The notes below the pieces were generated by a model. It did no database searches. It saw only the letters and a list, made by a program, of their open reading frames with translations, and was not told where the DNA came from. A DNA stretch of 24,047 nt from a virus, in the IMG/VR virus record IMGVR_UViG_3300009104_000123, positions 1 through 24,047 of that record. One strand, given 5' to 3'. The first letter of the stretch is position 1. The number at the start of each line of letters is the position of its first letter. Made by a program: the position numbers and the translations under genes. Shown piece by piece: positions 17,526 through 23,799 of this stretch.

Positions 17526-17868
17526 AAATGAGGTTGAAATTGACCTTAATAAATTCATGGCTTTGTTACAAGAAAAGTCGGAATTAAAAGACAGAATACG
17601 AGAACTAGAGGATATTAGCAACGTAAATCCGTTTCAAAAATGGATATTCCTAGCACAAATGGTAGACAGTTGGAGAATATTCCCTCGAATATTTTTAAGT
17701 ATTTATATGTTTTTATTATATTTTGCAACATTTTGGTTTATGGACTTACCAACACCAAGTCTAGAGCAGTCAGGCTTAATTTCAGTATTAGTCGGAGCAG
17801 GCGCAGCTTGGTTTGGACTATATGCAGGAACACACAAAGCACCAACAGCAGGACAAGATAAGAAGTGA
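17485..17868 (+). CDS. Holin-like membrane protein
   Basis: The 127-aa protein has a soluble N-terminus with a short coiled coil (MALLQEKSELKDRIRELED), two membrane segments (IFPRIFLSIYMFLLYFATFW and SGLISVLVGAGAAWFGLYAG) and a short polar, basic tail. Two helices close to a GH24 endolysin in the same unit fit a holin or pinholin, which makes the membrane lesion that releases or activates the endolysin. The WFGLYAGTH end is, from memory, common among holin-like proteins of marine phages. RBS: GGGAGAAAA. Confidence 0.65.
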   Translation: MSMPPGQFSGDMDRNEVEIDLNKFMALLQEKSELKDRIRELEDISNVNPFQKWIFLAQMVDSWRIFPRIFLSIYMFLLYFATFWFMDLPTPSLEQSGLISVLVGAGAAWFGLYAGTHKAPTAGQDKK

Positions 17869-18002
17869 AAGAATGGTTAGGAGTTACAATAGTAATTATA
17901 ATAGCGGGAGCATTAATAGCTCTTCCGCTAATATATCCTAACCCTCACTTTCACCATTTTCATTCACCACCTCAACCATATAGCTATCCATTTAAACCAT
18001 AG
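17865..18002 (+). CDS. 45-aa membrane protein with His/Pro-rich tail
   Basis: A GTG start overlaps the holin-like stop. One membrane helix (VTIVIIIAGALIALPLIY) is followed by a tail PNPHFHHFHSPPQPYSYP with four His and many Pro and aromatic residues. The tail would lie outside the cytoplasm if the basic N-terminus stays inside. Metal binding or a spanin-like contact with the cell envelope is possible but speculative. Confidence 0.65.
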   Translation: MKEWLGVTIVIIIAGALIALPLIYPNPHFHHFHSPPQPYSYPFKP

Positions 18003-18015
18003 GTTAAAATAGTTC

Positions 18016-18044
18016 TTGACATAGCTTCCATATTTTAGTATAAT
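18016..18044 (+). promoter_or_regulatory. Sigma-70 promoter (leaderless)
   Basis: TTGACA (18016-18021), a 17-bp spacer and TATAAT (18039-18044) lie 6 nt before the ATG at 18051. Confidence 0.88.
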
Positions 18045-18050
18045 ATAATA

Positions 18051-18173
18051 ATGAAAAAAGTTAAATTTAGATTACGAGACGATTTAACAGTTTGTTTTCC
18101 ACCACATTGGTCGGAAGAAAAACAAAACATTTGGTTAGCCAAATGGCACAAATACAATAACACAACACATTAG
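18051..18173 (+). CDS. 40-aa soluble small protein
   Basis: The product is basic and aromatic (KKVKFRLRDDLTVCFPPHW, then NIWLAKWHKYNN). It is the leaderless first gene of the unit with MazG. Length and composition give no function. Confidence 0.65.
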   Translation: MKKVKFRLRDDLTVCFPPHWSEEKQNIWLAKWHKYNNTTH

Positions 18174-18181
18174 GAGATTTA

Positions 18182-18598
18182 GTGACTATAGACGAAAAAG
18201 CAAGATTAGACGAGTATGGTAAATTTGTAAAATTTACAACATCTGACGAAAGTCTGCATACAGAAACATTAGTTGATAGACTAATGGACTTACATGTACA
18301 TCATCAAGCAGAGTTCTCTCAACTCCTAACAGCATCTATCGGCATGCAAGCCGAATCTGGAGAATTTTCCGAGATTATCAAAAAGATAGTCTTTCAAGGA
18401 AAAGAATTTACCGAAGAAGAAAGATTTCATCTCATGCGAGAGCTTGGAGATGTGCTTTGGTATTGGGTACAAGGTTGTACAGCTCTAGGATATACACCAC
18501 AACAAGTTATGGAAGAAAATATCAGAAAACTAGAAGCTAGATACCCAGAGGGCTTTGAAGTAGTTAGAAGCGAGATTAGAGCAGAAGGAGATATATGA
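18182..18598 (+). CDS. mazG: MazG-like NTP pyrophosphohydrolase
   Basis: The 138-aa all-helical protein carries the MazG-type metal-binding pattern. MQAESGEFSEIIKK holds Glu58, Glu61 and Glu64; after a loop (FQGKEFTEEER) comes ELGDVLWYW with Glu87 and Asp90, and later NIRKLEARYPEGF. The family hydrolyses NTPs or dNTPs to monophosphates. In marine phages MazG has been linked to nucleotide-pool or alarmone control, although its substrate is debated. The start is a GTG with TAGGAGATT upstream. It overlaps the next gene by ATGA. Confidence 0.88.
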   Translation: MTIDEKARLDEYGKFVKFTTSDESLHTETLVDRLMDLHVHHQAEFSQLLTASIGMQAESGEFSEIIKKIVFQGKEFTEEERFHLMRELGDVLWYWVQGCTALGYTPQQVMEENIRKLEARYPEGFEVVRSEIRAEGDI

Positions 18599-18762
18599 AT
18601 TTTTTAGACATATTTTTATTTCCATTCACTATATTTGAGTATATATTCTCACTTATGGCATGGTTATTTCTAGTGTCTTGGGTAATGATGACAGACTGGT
18701 ACTTTGAAGTAAGCCAGACTATATCAGAAAGATACCGAGAATTAAGAAATAGAAAAAAATGA
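18595..18762 (+). CDS. 55-aa membrane protein
   Basis: Start and stop overlap the neighbours by 4 bp each (ATGA). The first two-thirds is hydrophobic (FLFPFTIFEYIFSLMAWLFL, then VSWVMM), possibly one long or two short helices; the end is basic and helical (ISERYRELRNRKK). Function unknown. Confidence 0.65.
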   Translation: MNFLDIFLFPFTIFEYIFSLMAWLFLVSWVMMTDWYFEVSQTISERYRELRNRKK

Positions 18763-19103
18763 ACTACGAATTTTTAAATTTAAAAACGAAAAAAATGATA
18801 TACGAATTTAAAGAGGACAAGGTAATAGAGTCCTTAAAAGAGTATATTGATGCAACTTATGAAAAGCATTATGGCTCAGGAAAAATTCAAGCAACTGAAG
18901 TTATTTTTGATGCACAACATGGAGAAGGTTTCTGTATAGGAAACATTATGAAATATGCACAGAGATACGGAAAGAAAAACGGATATGATGACAGAGACTT
19001 ATATAAGATAATGCATTATGCAATTATTTTAATAGGACAACGAATAAAAGCAAAAGAAGAAGATATAGAATACGATAGACAACTTAATTACGACGCAGAT
19101 TAA
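18759..19103 (+). CDS. DUF3310-like protein
   Basis: The 114-aa protein has a helical core with GNIMKYAQRYGKKNGYDDRD and LYKIMHYAIILIGQR. This follows the DUF3310 pattern, a family widespread in phages (sometimes named nucleotide kinase) whose role is not firmly known. The N-terminal 40 residues are more variable and charged. Neighbourhood with MazG would suit a nucleotide-related job. Confidence 0.7.
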   Translation: MNYEFLNLKTKKMIYEFKEDKVIESLKEYIDATYEKHYGSGKIQATEVIFDAQHGEGFCIGNIMKYAQRYGKKNGYDDRDLYKIMHYAIILIGQRIKAKEEDIEYDRQLNYDAD

Positions 19104-19115
19104 CAGGAGAGATTA

Positions 19116-19244
19116 ATGACAAAGAGAATTAAAAGGCTAGAAAAAGACATTAGCAGAATAAAATATTCACTAGAGTTAGTGAGGACTGTAGTACCAGTCA
19201 TAGTTTTATTTATGCAAGTAATAATTCTGGCACAGGTACTATAA
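19116..19244 (+). CDS. 42-aa coiled-coil plus membrane protein
   Basis: CAGGAGAG precedes the ATG. The product has an amphipathic, basic helix (RIKRLEKDISRIKYSLELVR) and one C-terminal membrane segment (TVVPVIVLFMQVIILAQVL). The stop overlaps the next start by 1 bp (TAATG). Confidence 0.6.
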   Translation: MTKRIKRLEKDISRIKYSLELVRTVVPVIVLFMQVIILAQVL

Positions 19245-19939
19245 TGGCAGTCAGAGGAATAAGAAAGAAAGCAGGAGAGAAACTAGACGAGGCAAACCTT
19301 ACTAGAGTATCAGCATTACTTAATCAAGATAATCCGATAACTAAAAAGGAAGCCTGTGAAATGTTAAATATAAGTTATAATACTACGAGATTGGGTAGAA
19401 TATTAAATGAATTTAATGAAACAGTATCTTTCCGAGAAGTACGAAAATCTCAAAATAGAGGCAAGAAAGCTACAACTTTAGAAATTAAAGATGCTATTGA
19501 GTCTTATTTGAATGGAGAAACAATATCGGATATATCAAAACGATTATTTAGAAGCACTACCTTTGTTAAGAATATATTAGACAGAGTAGGAGTACCAGAG
19601 AAACTACCTAAAACAAAACGAAAAGGCCCCGCCTACTTACCAGATGAGTGTGTAAGTGAAAATTTTGAAGAAGGAGAAAAAGTCTGGTCAGCAAGTTATC
19701 ACGCTCCAGCTGTAATTAAAAAGAAATATACTAAAGAGTACCAAAATGCAAATGCAGGTATTAAGTATGTAAACTATGAAGAAAAATATGGTTGTAGCTT
19801 ATATAGTATTTGGGTAATTGAGGGCGAAACTGAATGGAGTGACCACTTTGGTTATATGACAGGAGGATTCAACGCACATCAATTAGCCTACGACTTAGGA
19901 AGTTTAAAGCACTTAGAACAATACGGCGTTAAACTTTAA
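19244..19939 (+). CDS. Helix-turn-helix regulator-like protein, 231 aa
   Basis: The N-terminal half has two HTH-like units: ITKKEACEMLNISYNTTRLG (about residues 31-50) and, at about 88-112, GETISDISKRLFRSTTFVKN, typical of homeodomain-like or resolvase-type HTHs. The C-terminal half (about 130-231) is a distinct mixed domain with aromatic residues (GEKVWSASYHAPAVIKKKY, then a GCSLYSIWVIEGE strand). It could be a transcription regulator or a DNA-binding packaging or replication factor. No nuclease or recombinase residues are visible. Confidence 0.65.
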   Translation: MAVRGIRKKAGEKLDEANLTRVSALLNQDNPITKKEACEMLNISYNTTRLGRILNEFNETVSFREVRKSQNRGKKATTLEIKDAIESYLNGETISDISKRLFRSTTFVKNILDRVGVPEKLPKTKRKGPAYLPDECVSENFEEGEKVWSASYHAPAVIKKKYTKEYQNANAGIKYVNYEEKYGCSLYSIWVIEGETEWSDHFGYMTGGFNAHQLAYDLGSLKHLEQYGVKL

Positions 19940-19954
19940 GTAAAAGGAGAAGTT

Positions 19955-20212
19955 ATGGGACTATGGACAGTCATAGTTTCTGCATATGTTAGTACTTGGA
20001 TTATGATGATTTTTCGTACATGGTCTATTAGTATGTATATGATAGAAAACAAACAACCGAGTAATCTAATGATAAAACGAAGGGTTTTAGCTTTTATTAT
20101 CTATGCGTTTTGTATGATACCATTAGTACCATTCATACCGCATATAGCAGTAAGTAATAAGGCTAGAAAGAATTTTTGTATCGCATATGTAAATGCAGTA
20201 ACTAAGGAATAA
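19955..20212 (+). CDS. 85-aa two-helix membrane protein
   Basis: AAGGAGAAG gives a strong RBS. Two hydrophobic segments (about residues 3-26 and 46-68, the second with AFIIYAFCMIPLVPFIPHI) are joined by a basic loop. The end is short and soluble. Function unknown. Confidence 0.65.
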   Translation: MGLWTVIVSAYVSTWIMMIFRTWSISMYMIENKQPSNLMIKRRVLAFIIYAFCMIPLVPFIPHIAVSNKARKNFCIAYVNAVTKE

Positions 20213-20214
20213 AA

Positions 20215-20415
20215 ATGAGAGACCAAATTAAAGACGCCCTAATAATGGGCTATCAAGGTGAAATAGCTAGAGCTAACGCAAATATAGAAGTATATATGCG
20301 AAAGTCTGTAGGTATTGGAGAGCACCCCGATATAATGGCTGCAATAGATTCTGAAATAGAAAAAGCAGCACACGCTCAAGAAAAACTTGAGTATGTCGAA
20401 AATGACCTAGAATAA
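20215..20415 (+). CDS. 66-aa helical protein
   Basis: The product is predicted to be a helical hairpin (LIMGYQGEIARANANIEVY and DSEIEKAAHAQEKLEYVEN). It may be a small oligomeric coiled-coil protein. It starts 2 bp after the previous stop and overlaps the next gene by 1 bp (TAATG). Confidence 0.65.
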   Translation: MRDQIKDALIMGYQGEIARANANIEVYMRKSVGIGEHPDIMAAIDSEIEKAAHAQEKLEYVENDLE

Positions 20416-20594
20416 TGATACATTCGAAAGAACAAGTAAAACAAAAAATAAATGGGTTAAGAACCTATTTAAAAATGAATTTTGGGCAACCTTTAACTCA
20501 GGATAAAATTGACCAATGTAATCAACTTATTACTGAGATAGAGCGAGAATTTACAACAACAACAAATAAGGAGAAAAACGATGGCATGGACTGA
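20415..20594 (+). CDS. 59-aa helical protein
   Basis: The frame starts in a TAATG overlap and runs 14 bp into the next gene, whose RBS (AAGGAGAAA) lies in its end. Two helices are likely (KEQVKQKINGLRTYLKMNF and KIDQCNQLITEIEREF), similar in plan to the 66-aa product before it. Function unknown. Confidence 0.6.
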   Translation: MIHSKEQVKQKINGLRTYLKMNFGQPLTQDKIDQCNQLITEIEREFTTTTNKEKNDGMD

Positions 20595-20937
20595 CGAAAG
20601 TAAAGCCGAAGCCGTTAGCTTATACACAGCAGAAGAACCAACTCCAGAAACAAGTATGGAGATTGTTAAAGAAATAGCTGACACTTTAGGAGAAAGCCCT
20701 AATGGTGTTAGAATGATTTTAACTAAAGCTGGTGTATATGTTAAAAAAGCTCCTGCAACTAGTTCCGCTAAATCATCAAATGGTGGTGGCGCTAGAGTAA
20801 GTAAAGCAGACTCACAGCAATCTTTAAAAGATGCTTTAAGTGATGCTGGACAGAATATTGATGATGACATTATTGATAAACTGACTGGTAAAGCTGCTGT
20901 TTATTTTGCAGGTGTTATTAACGCATTAAATAACTAA
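20581..20937 (+). CDS. Myb/SANT-like helix-turn-helix protein C
   Basis: The 118-aa product has the same two-part plan as proteins A (7567) and B (11392). The N-terminal domain has WTDESKAEAVSLYTAEEP, SMEIVKEIADTLGESP and GVRMILTKAGVY. A Ser/Gly/Lys-rich linker (about 60-78) and a helical C-terminal part (SLKDALSDAGQN, then KAAVYFAGVINAL) follow. It is the most divergent of the three full-length copies. A hairpin lies right after its stop. Confidence 0.7.
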   Translation: MAWTDESKAEAVSLYTAEEPTPETSMEIVKEIADTLGESPNGVRMILTKAGVYVKKAPATSSAKSSNGGGARVSKADSQQSLKDALSDAGQNIDDDIIDKLTGKAAVYFAGVINALNN

Positions 20938-20984
20938 ATACTTCCATTACTAAAGAAAGAGTTTTCTTAATAGTAATGGAGTAT
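20938..20984 (+). promoter_or_regulatory. Long hairpin that covers the next ribosome binding site
   Basis: ATACTTCCATTACTA (20938-20952) pairs with TAGTAATGGAGTAT (20971-20984) with one bulge; AAGAAA/TTTCTT extends it inside. The GGAG at 20978-20981, 7 nt before the GTG start at 20989, lies in the right arm and would be paired. It can act as a translation block or as a processing site between the genes. Confidence 0.6.
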
Positions 20985-20988
20985 ATTA

Positions 20989-21252
20989 GTGAAAAAAGAC
21001 GAGTTTAAAGACTCAGTTAAAAACTGCGGTGACGCAGTAATAACATACAGAAGCACAAATTCTAGAAAAATCAAGTATAATGTCTGTACCCTAGACTTTG
21101 ATAATAAGTATATCCAAAATAAAAAGAATAGAGCGAGAGAAGCTAATGATACAGTTCTTTTATTTTGTTGGGATACTGATTCGTATAGGCTATTAAAGCC
21201 CTCTAATGTTACGAGTGTTGTACCTTTAAGTACAATACTTAAAAACAAATGA
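20989..21252 (+). CDS. Unknown 87-aa beta-rich protein
   Basis: A GTG start with GGAG 7 nt upstream, inside a hairpin. The product alternates strands and turns (IKYNVCTLDFDNKYIQNKK, then DTVLLFCWDTDSYRLLKP, then NVTSVVPLSTIL). The YRLLKPSNVTSVVPL end resembles WYL- or SH3-like small barrels that carry Arg/Lys for nucleic acid contact, but this is only a shape match. The stop overlaps the PC4-like gene (ATGA). Confidence 0.6.
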   Translation: MKKDEFKDSVKNCGDAVITYRSTNSRKIKYNVCTLDFDNKYIQNKKNRAREANDTVLLFCWDTDSYRLLKPSNVTSVVPLSTILKNK

Positions 21253-21551
21253 AAATATACGAAGCCCCAGAAGTTTATGAAAAGTTAATTTATGAAAATG
21301 CTGATGGTACAGAGCAGGTTAGATTAACTATAAATGAATTTCGAGATGTAGAGTACATACATCTTAGAAAATACTACTTAGATTTTGACGGAGATTTCAA
21401 GCCTACGAAGGACGGCGTAGCCATGCCTTTAGATTTTCAAAACTCTAAAGCATTGTTCGAAGGCTTAGTCGAGATTTTATCGCTAGCAGAAAGTAAGGGT
21501 ATCCTAGAAACACACTTCAAAGATATTTTAGATGAAATTTACCTCAGTTAA
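21249..21551 (+). CDS. PC4-like single-stranded DNA-binding protein
   Basis: PC4-fold proteins bind single-stranded or melted DNA as dimers. The 100-aa product matches the PC4 pattern: RLTINEFRDVEYIHLRKYY, then DGDFKPTKDGVAMPL, then a long C-terminal helix (ALFEGLVEILSLAESKG). In the known family these are the four strands and the dimer helix. It overlaps the preceding gene and ends just before the split ligase promoter, so a role in replication, repair or transcription is likely. Confidence 0.75.
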   Translation: MKIYEAPEVYEKLIYENADGTEQVRLTINEFRDVEYIHLRKYYLDFDGDFKPTKDGVAMPLDFQNSKALFEGLVEILSLAESKGILETHFKDILDEIYLS

Positions 21552-21560
21552 ATTTATTTC

Positions 21561-21589
21561 TTGACTTTACTTTACAAATTTGTTATAAT
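21561..21589 (+). promoter_or_regulatory. Sigma-70 promoter (leaderless) of ligase part 1
   Basis: TTGACT (21561-21566), a 17-bp spacer and TATAAT (21584-21589) lie 6 nt before the ATG at 21596. Confidence 0.9.
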
Positions 21590-21595
21590 ATATAA

Positions 21596-22549
21596 ATGGA
21601 AAATGTAAAAGCATTACTAAGGCGAGCAGCAATGGCATATTATAATGGTAAACCATTTATGTCAGATGAAGAATTTGATAGACTTGCAGAGTTGCATAAC
21701 TTTGAAGAAGTCGGAAGTGCTGATGGCAGATTTCCCCACACATTTCGTATGTATTCATTACAGAAAATCTTTGATAATGAATTAAACGAAAAAGACCCCT
21801 TTAAATTATATAAAAAACCCGTAATTGTTAGTCCTAAATTGGACGGCGCAGCGGTGGCTTTAACTTATTTAGAGGGAAACCTACATAAAGTTTTAACAAG
21901 AGGAGATGGAAAGAAGGGACTAGATGTTACGGATTTAGTAAAACATTTAGTACCGAATAGACACAGTTTTCATACACTTCCAAAAGTATTACAAATAACA
22001 GGGGAAATAGTCGCTCCAAAAACTATTAAGAACTCAAGAAACTATGCTGCTGGAGCACTTAATCTGAAAGATGTAGAAGAATTCCAAACTAGAGACCTTC
22101 ATTTTATTGCATACAATGCAGAACCCCATTTAACTCGGAGTCATTCAGAAGCTATGTCTGTGTTAAAAAATGCCTTAGGGCTTAGCACAGTATTAGATGC
22201 AGATTGGAATGAATACCCACAAGATGGGTTAGTATTCAGAGTAGATAACTATGAAGATTTTGAGAAAATGGGGTACACTTCACGACACCCTAAAGGAGCT
22301 TATGCTCTTAAACGAAGGCAAAAAGGAGTTATAACAACCTTAGTAGATGTTCTATGGAATGTAGGAAAGTCAGGAGTAGTCGCTCCAGTAGCTATTCTAG
22401 AACCTGTAGAGATTGATGATGCTATGGTAAGTAGAGCAACTCTACATAATATGGCACATATTGAAGGGTTAGGTCTAGAGATAGGTTGTCAAGTAGAAGT
22501 AATAAGAAGTGGAGAAATAATCCCAAGAATAGTAAGGAGAGCAGATTGA
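21596..22549 (+). CDS. ligA: NAD-dependent DNA ligase, catalytic part (split LigA)
   Basis: NAD-dependent ligases seal nicks through a ligase-AMP intermediate. This 317-aa part holds a short domain Ia with the NMN-binding pattern AYYNGKPFMSDEEFDRL (residues 14-30), the adenylation domain and the OB fold (about 245-315). The adenylation domain has the catalytic Lys81 in KLDG, TRGDGKKGLDVT at 101-112, GEIVAP at 136-141, DGLVFRV at 210-216 and YALKR at 236-240. The zinc finger, HhH and BRCT domains are missing here but are encoded at 23026. Domain Ia is shorter than in bacterial LigA. Phage T5 is known to have a two-gene NAD ligase, so a working split enzyme is plausible. The transcript is probably leaderless. 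Confidence 0.95.
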   Translation: MENVKALLRRAAMAYYNGKPFMSDEEFDRLAELHNFEEVGSADGRFPHTFRMYSLQKIFDNELNEKDPFKLYKKPVIVSPKLDGAAVALTYLEGNLHKVLTRGDGKKGLDVTDLVKHLVPNRHSFHTLPKVLQITGEIVAPKTIKNSRNYAAGALNLKDVEEFQTRDLHFIAYNAEPHLTRSHSEAMSVLKNALGLSTVLDADWNEYPQDGLVFRVDNYEDFEKMGYTSRHPKGAYALKRRQKGVITTLVDVLWNVGKSGVVAPVAILEPVEIDDAMVSRATLHNMAHIEGLGLEIGCQVEVIRSGEIIPRIVRRAD

Positions 22550-22620
22550 ACGCATATCAATTAATAGCATATACATTTTTAGTATTATTCATAGGATTCT
22601 TAATGGGATACTATGCATAG
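22546..22620 (+). CDS. 24-aa micro membrane protein inside the split ligase
   Basis: A TTG start overlaps the ligase stop by 4 bp, with AAGGAGA 7 nt upstream. The product is one hydrophobic helix (IAYTFLVLFIGFLMGYY). It ends in a TAGTG overlap with the GIY-YIG-like gene. Strong RBS and precise junctions support translation. Confidence 0.5.
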   Translation: MNAYQLIAYTFLVLFIGFLMGYYA

Positions 22621-22985
22621 TGGCAGGTGTATATAACGAAACATATTTTCGTAATCACCCCGAAGAAATGGAAAAAGAGGGTGTATTGTACGGAATTATC
22701 TTAGTAAATAGAAAAACATTTGAAAGAGAGTGTATTAAAGTAGGAATAGCTTCAGGGAAGGACTGGAGACACATTGTAAAGCGTAGCAGAGGTTTTAAAG
22801 GATACGATATCCGTATTCAAAGAACTTGGACTGATACCCTTTACCATGTGTGGATACAAGAACAGTATTTACACGAAATTTATACACATGACAAATATGA
22901 ACCAAAAATCAAGTTTGGAGGTCATACAGAGTGTTTCAAAATTGATTCGTTGATTCTCTCGGACTTCCCGAAAAATAATTCTTGA
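22620..22985 (+). CDS. GIY-YIG-like protein inserted in the split ligase
   Basis: The 121-aa product begins at a GTG in a TAGTG junction. It shows a GIY-YIG-like order: VLYGIILVNRKTF, then CIKVGIASGKDW, an Arg-rich helix (HIVKRSRGFKGY), a glutamate in WIQEQYLHEIY and GGHTECF near the end. The first motif is degenerate, so activity may be altered. Its place between two halves of one gene is typical of free-standing homing endonucleases. Its stop codon TGA lies within the TTGACA box of the next promoter. Confidence 0.65.
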   Translation: MAGVYNETYFRNHPEEMEKEGVLYGIILVNRKTFERECIKVGIASGKDWRHIVKRSRGFKGYDIRIQRTWTDTLYHVWIQEQYLHEIYTHDKYEPKIKFGGHTECFKIDSLILSDFPKNNS

Positions 22986-23010
22986 CATGGCATCTCAAAT
23001 TTGTTATAAT
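22982..23010 (+). promoter_or_regulatory. Sigma-70 promoter of ligase part 2
   Basis: TTGACA (22982-22987), a 17-bp spacer and TATAAT (23005-23010). The ATG at 23026 is 15 nt downstream, giving a very short leader without an RBS. Confidence 0.9.
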
Positions 23011-23025
23011 ATATATAGTGAAAAA

Positions 23026-23784
23026 ATGAGAGAAGAATTGCAAACGATAAAACCCCCAACACATTGTCCTACTTGTAGTACGACATTGATTTGGGAGAAA
23101 GACCAGCTTTTTTGTAATAATCCAGCTTGTTCTGGAAAGACATCAAAAAAGATTGAACACTTTGCAAAGACACTCAAAATTAAGGGACTCGGCCCTAGAA
23201 CTGTAGAGAAGTTAAAGATTACAACATTCTTTGATTTATACGAGCTGCCTCTTGAAATGATGATAGACGCACTTCAATCCGAGAAATTGGCAGTTAAACT
23301 GCACAGAGAAATTCAAGCTAGTAAGAGAGTGGACTTAGTAGACCTATTACCAGCTTTCTCGATAAAGTTAATTGGGACTACGGCTTCTCAAAAAGTATGT
23401 GAAAAGGTTAACTCGCTTTTAGAGTTGAACGAGCAAGTATGTAGTGAAGCAGGACTAGGCCCCAAAGCAACAGATAACTTACTAGATTGGTTTTACGAAG
23501 AATGGACAGACGGGTACGATAGATTACCTTTTAGTTGGAAAACTACAGTTCAAGAAAAAACAGAACAAACAAAAGGGATTGTCTGTATTACAGGAAAACT
23601 AAAAAGCTATAGAACAAAGGCAGCCGCAAAAGAAGTATTAGAAAAAATGGGCTACCTTGTCAAAAATAGTTTAACAAAAGATGTAACCATCTTAGTAAAC
23701 GAAAGCGGAATTGAATCCGCAAAAACACAAGCAGCCCGAGAACGGGGTGTTCAAATAATAACAAACCTAAAAACAATTTTATAA
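23026..23784 (+). CDS. ligB: NAD-dependent DNA ligase, Zn-HhH-BRCT part (split LigA)
   Basis: The 252-aa product contains the parts of LigA missing from the gene at 21596. A four-cysteine zinc finger (Cys14, Cys17, Cys30, Cys35) comes first. The helix-hairpin-helix region follows (LKIKGLGPRTVEKLKI, then LLPAFSIKLIGTTASQKVC, then EAGLGPKATDNLLDW), and a BRCT domain starts at about 183 (GIVCITGKLKSYRTKAAAKE). These parts clamp DNA. I chose the ATG at 23026; the in-frame ATG at 22987 lies in the promoter and would add residues encoded by the -10 region. Separate expression from the catalytic part implies that the two products assemble in trans. Confidence 0.93.
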   Translation: MREELQTIKPPTHCPTCSTTLIWEKDQLFCNNPACSGKTSKKIEHFAKTLKIKGLGPRTVEKLKITTFFDLYELPLEMMIDALQSEKLAVKLHREIQASKRVDLVDLLPAFSIKLIGTTASQKVCEKVNSLLELNEQVCSEAGLGPKATDNLLDWFYEEWTDGYDRLPFSWKTTVQEKTEQTKGIVCITGKLKSYRTKAAAKEVLEKMGYLVKNSLTKDVTILVNESGIESAKTQAARERGVQIITNLKTIL

Positions 23785-23799
23785 ATTACGGAGAAAAAC

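Noticed and set aside
20493-20870. 125-codon minus-strand frame
   Set aside because: Lies opposite the well-supported HTH protein C gene and has no promoter or RBS.
22987-23025. Start of ligase part 2 at 22987
   Set aside because: That ATG lies between the -35 and -10 boxes; the added residues would be encoded by promoter DNA and resemble no LigA sequence.
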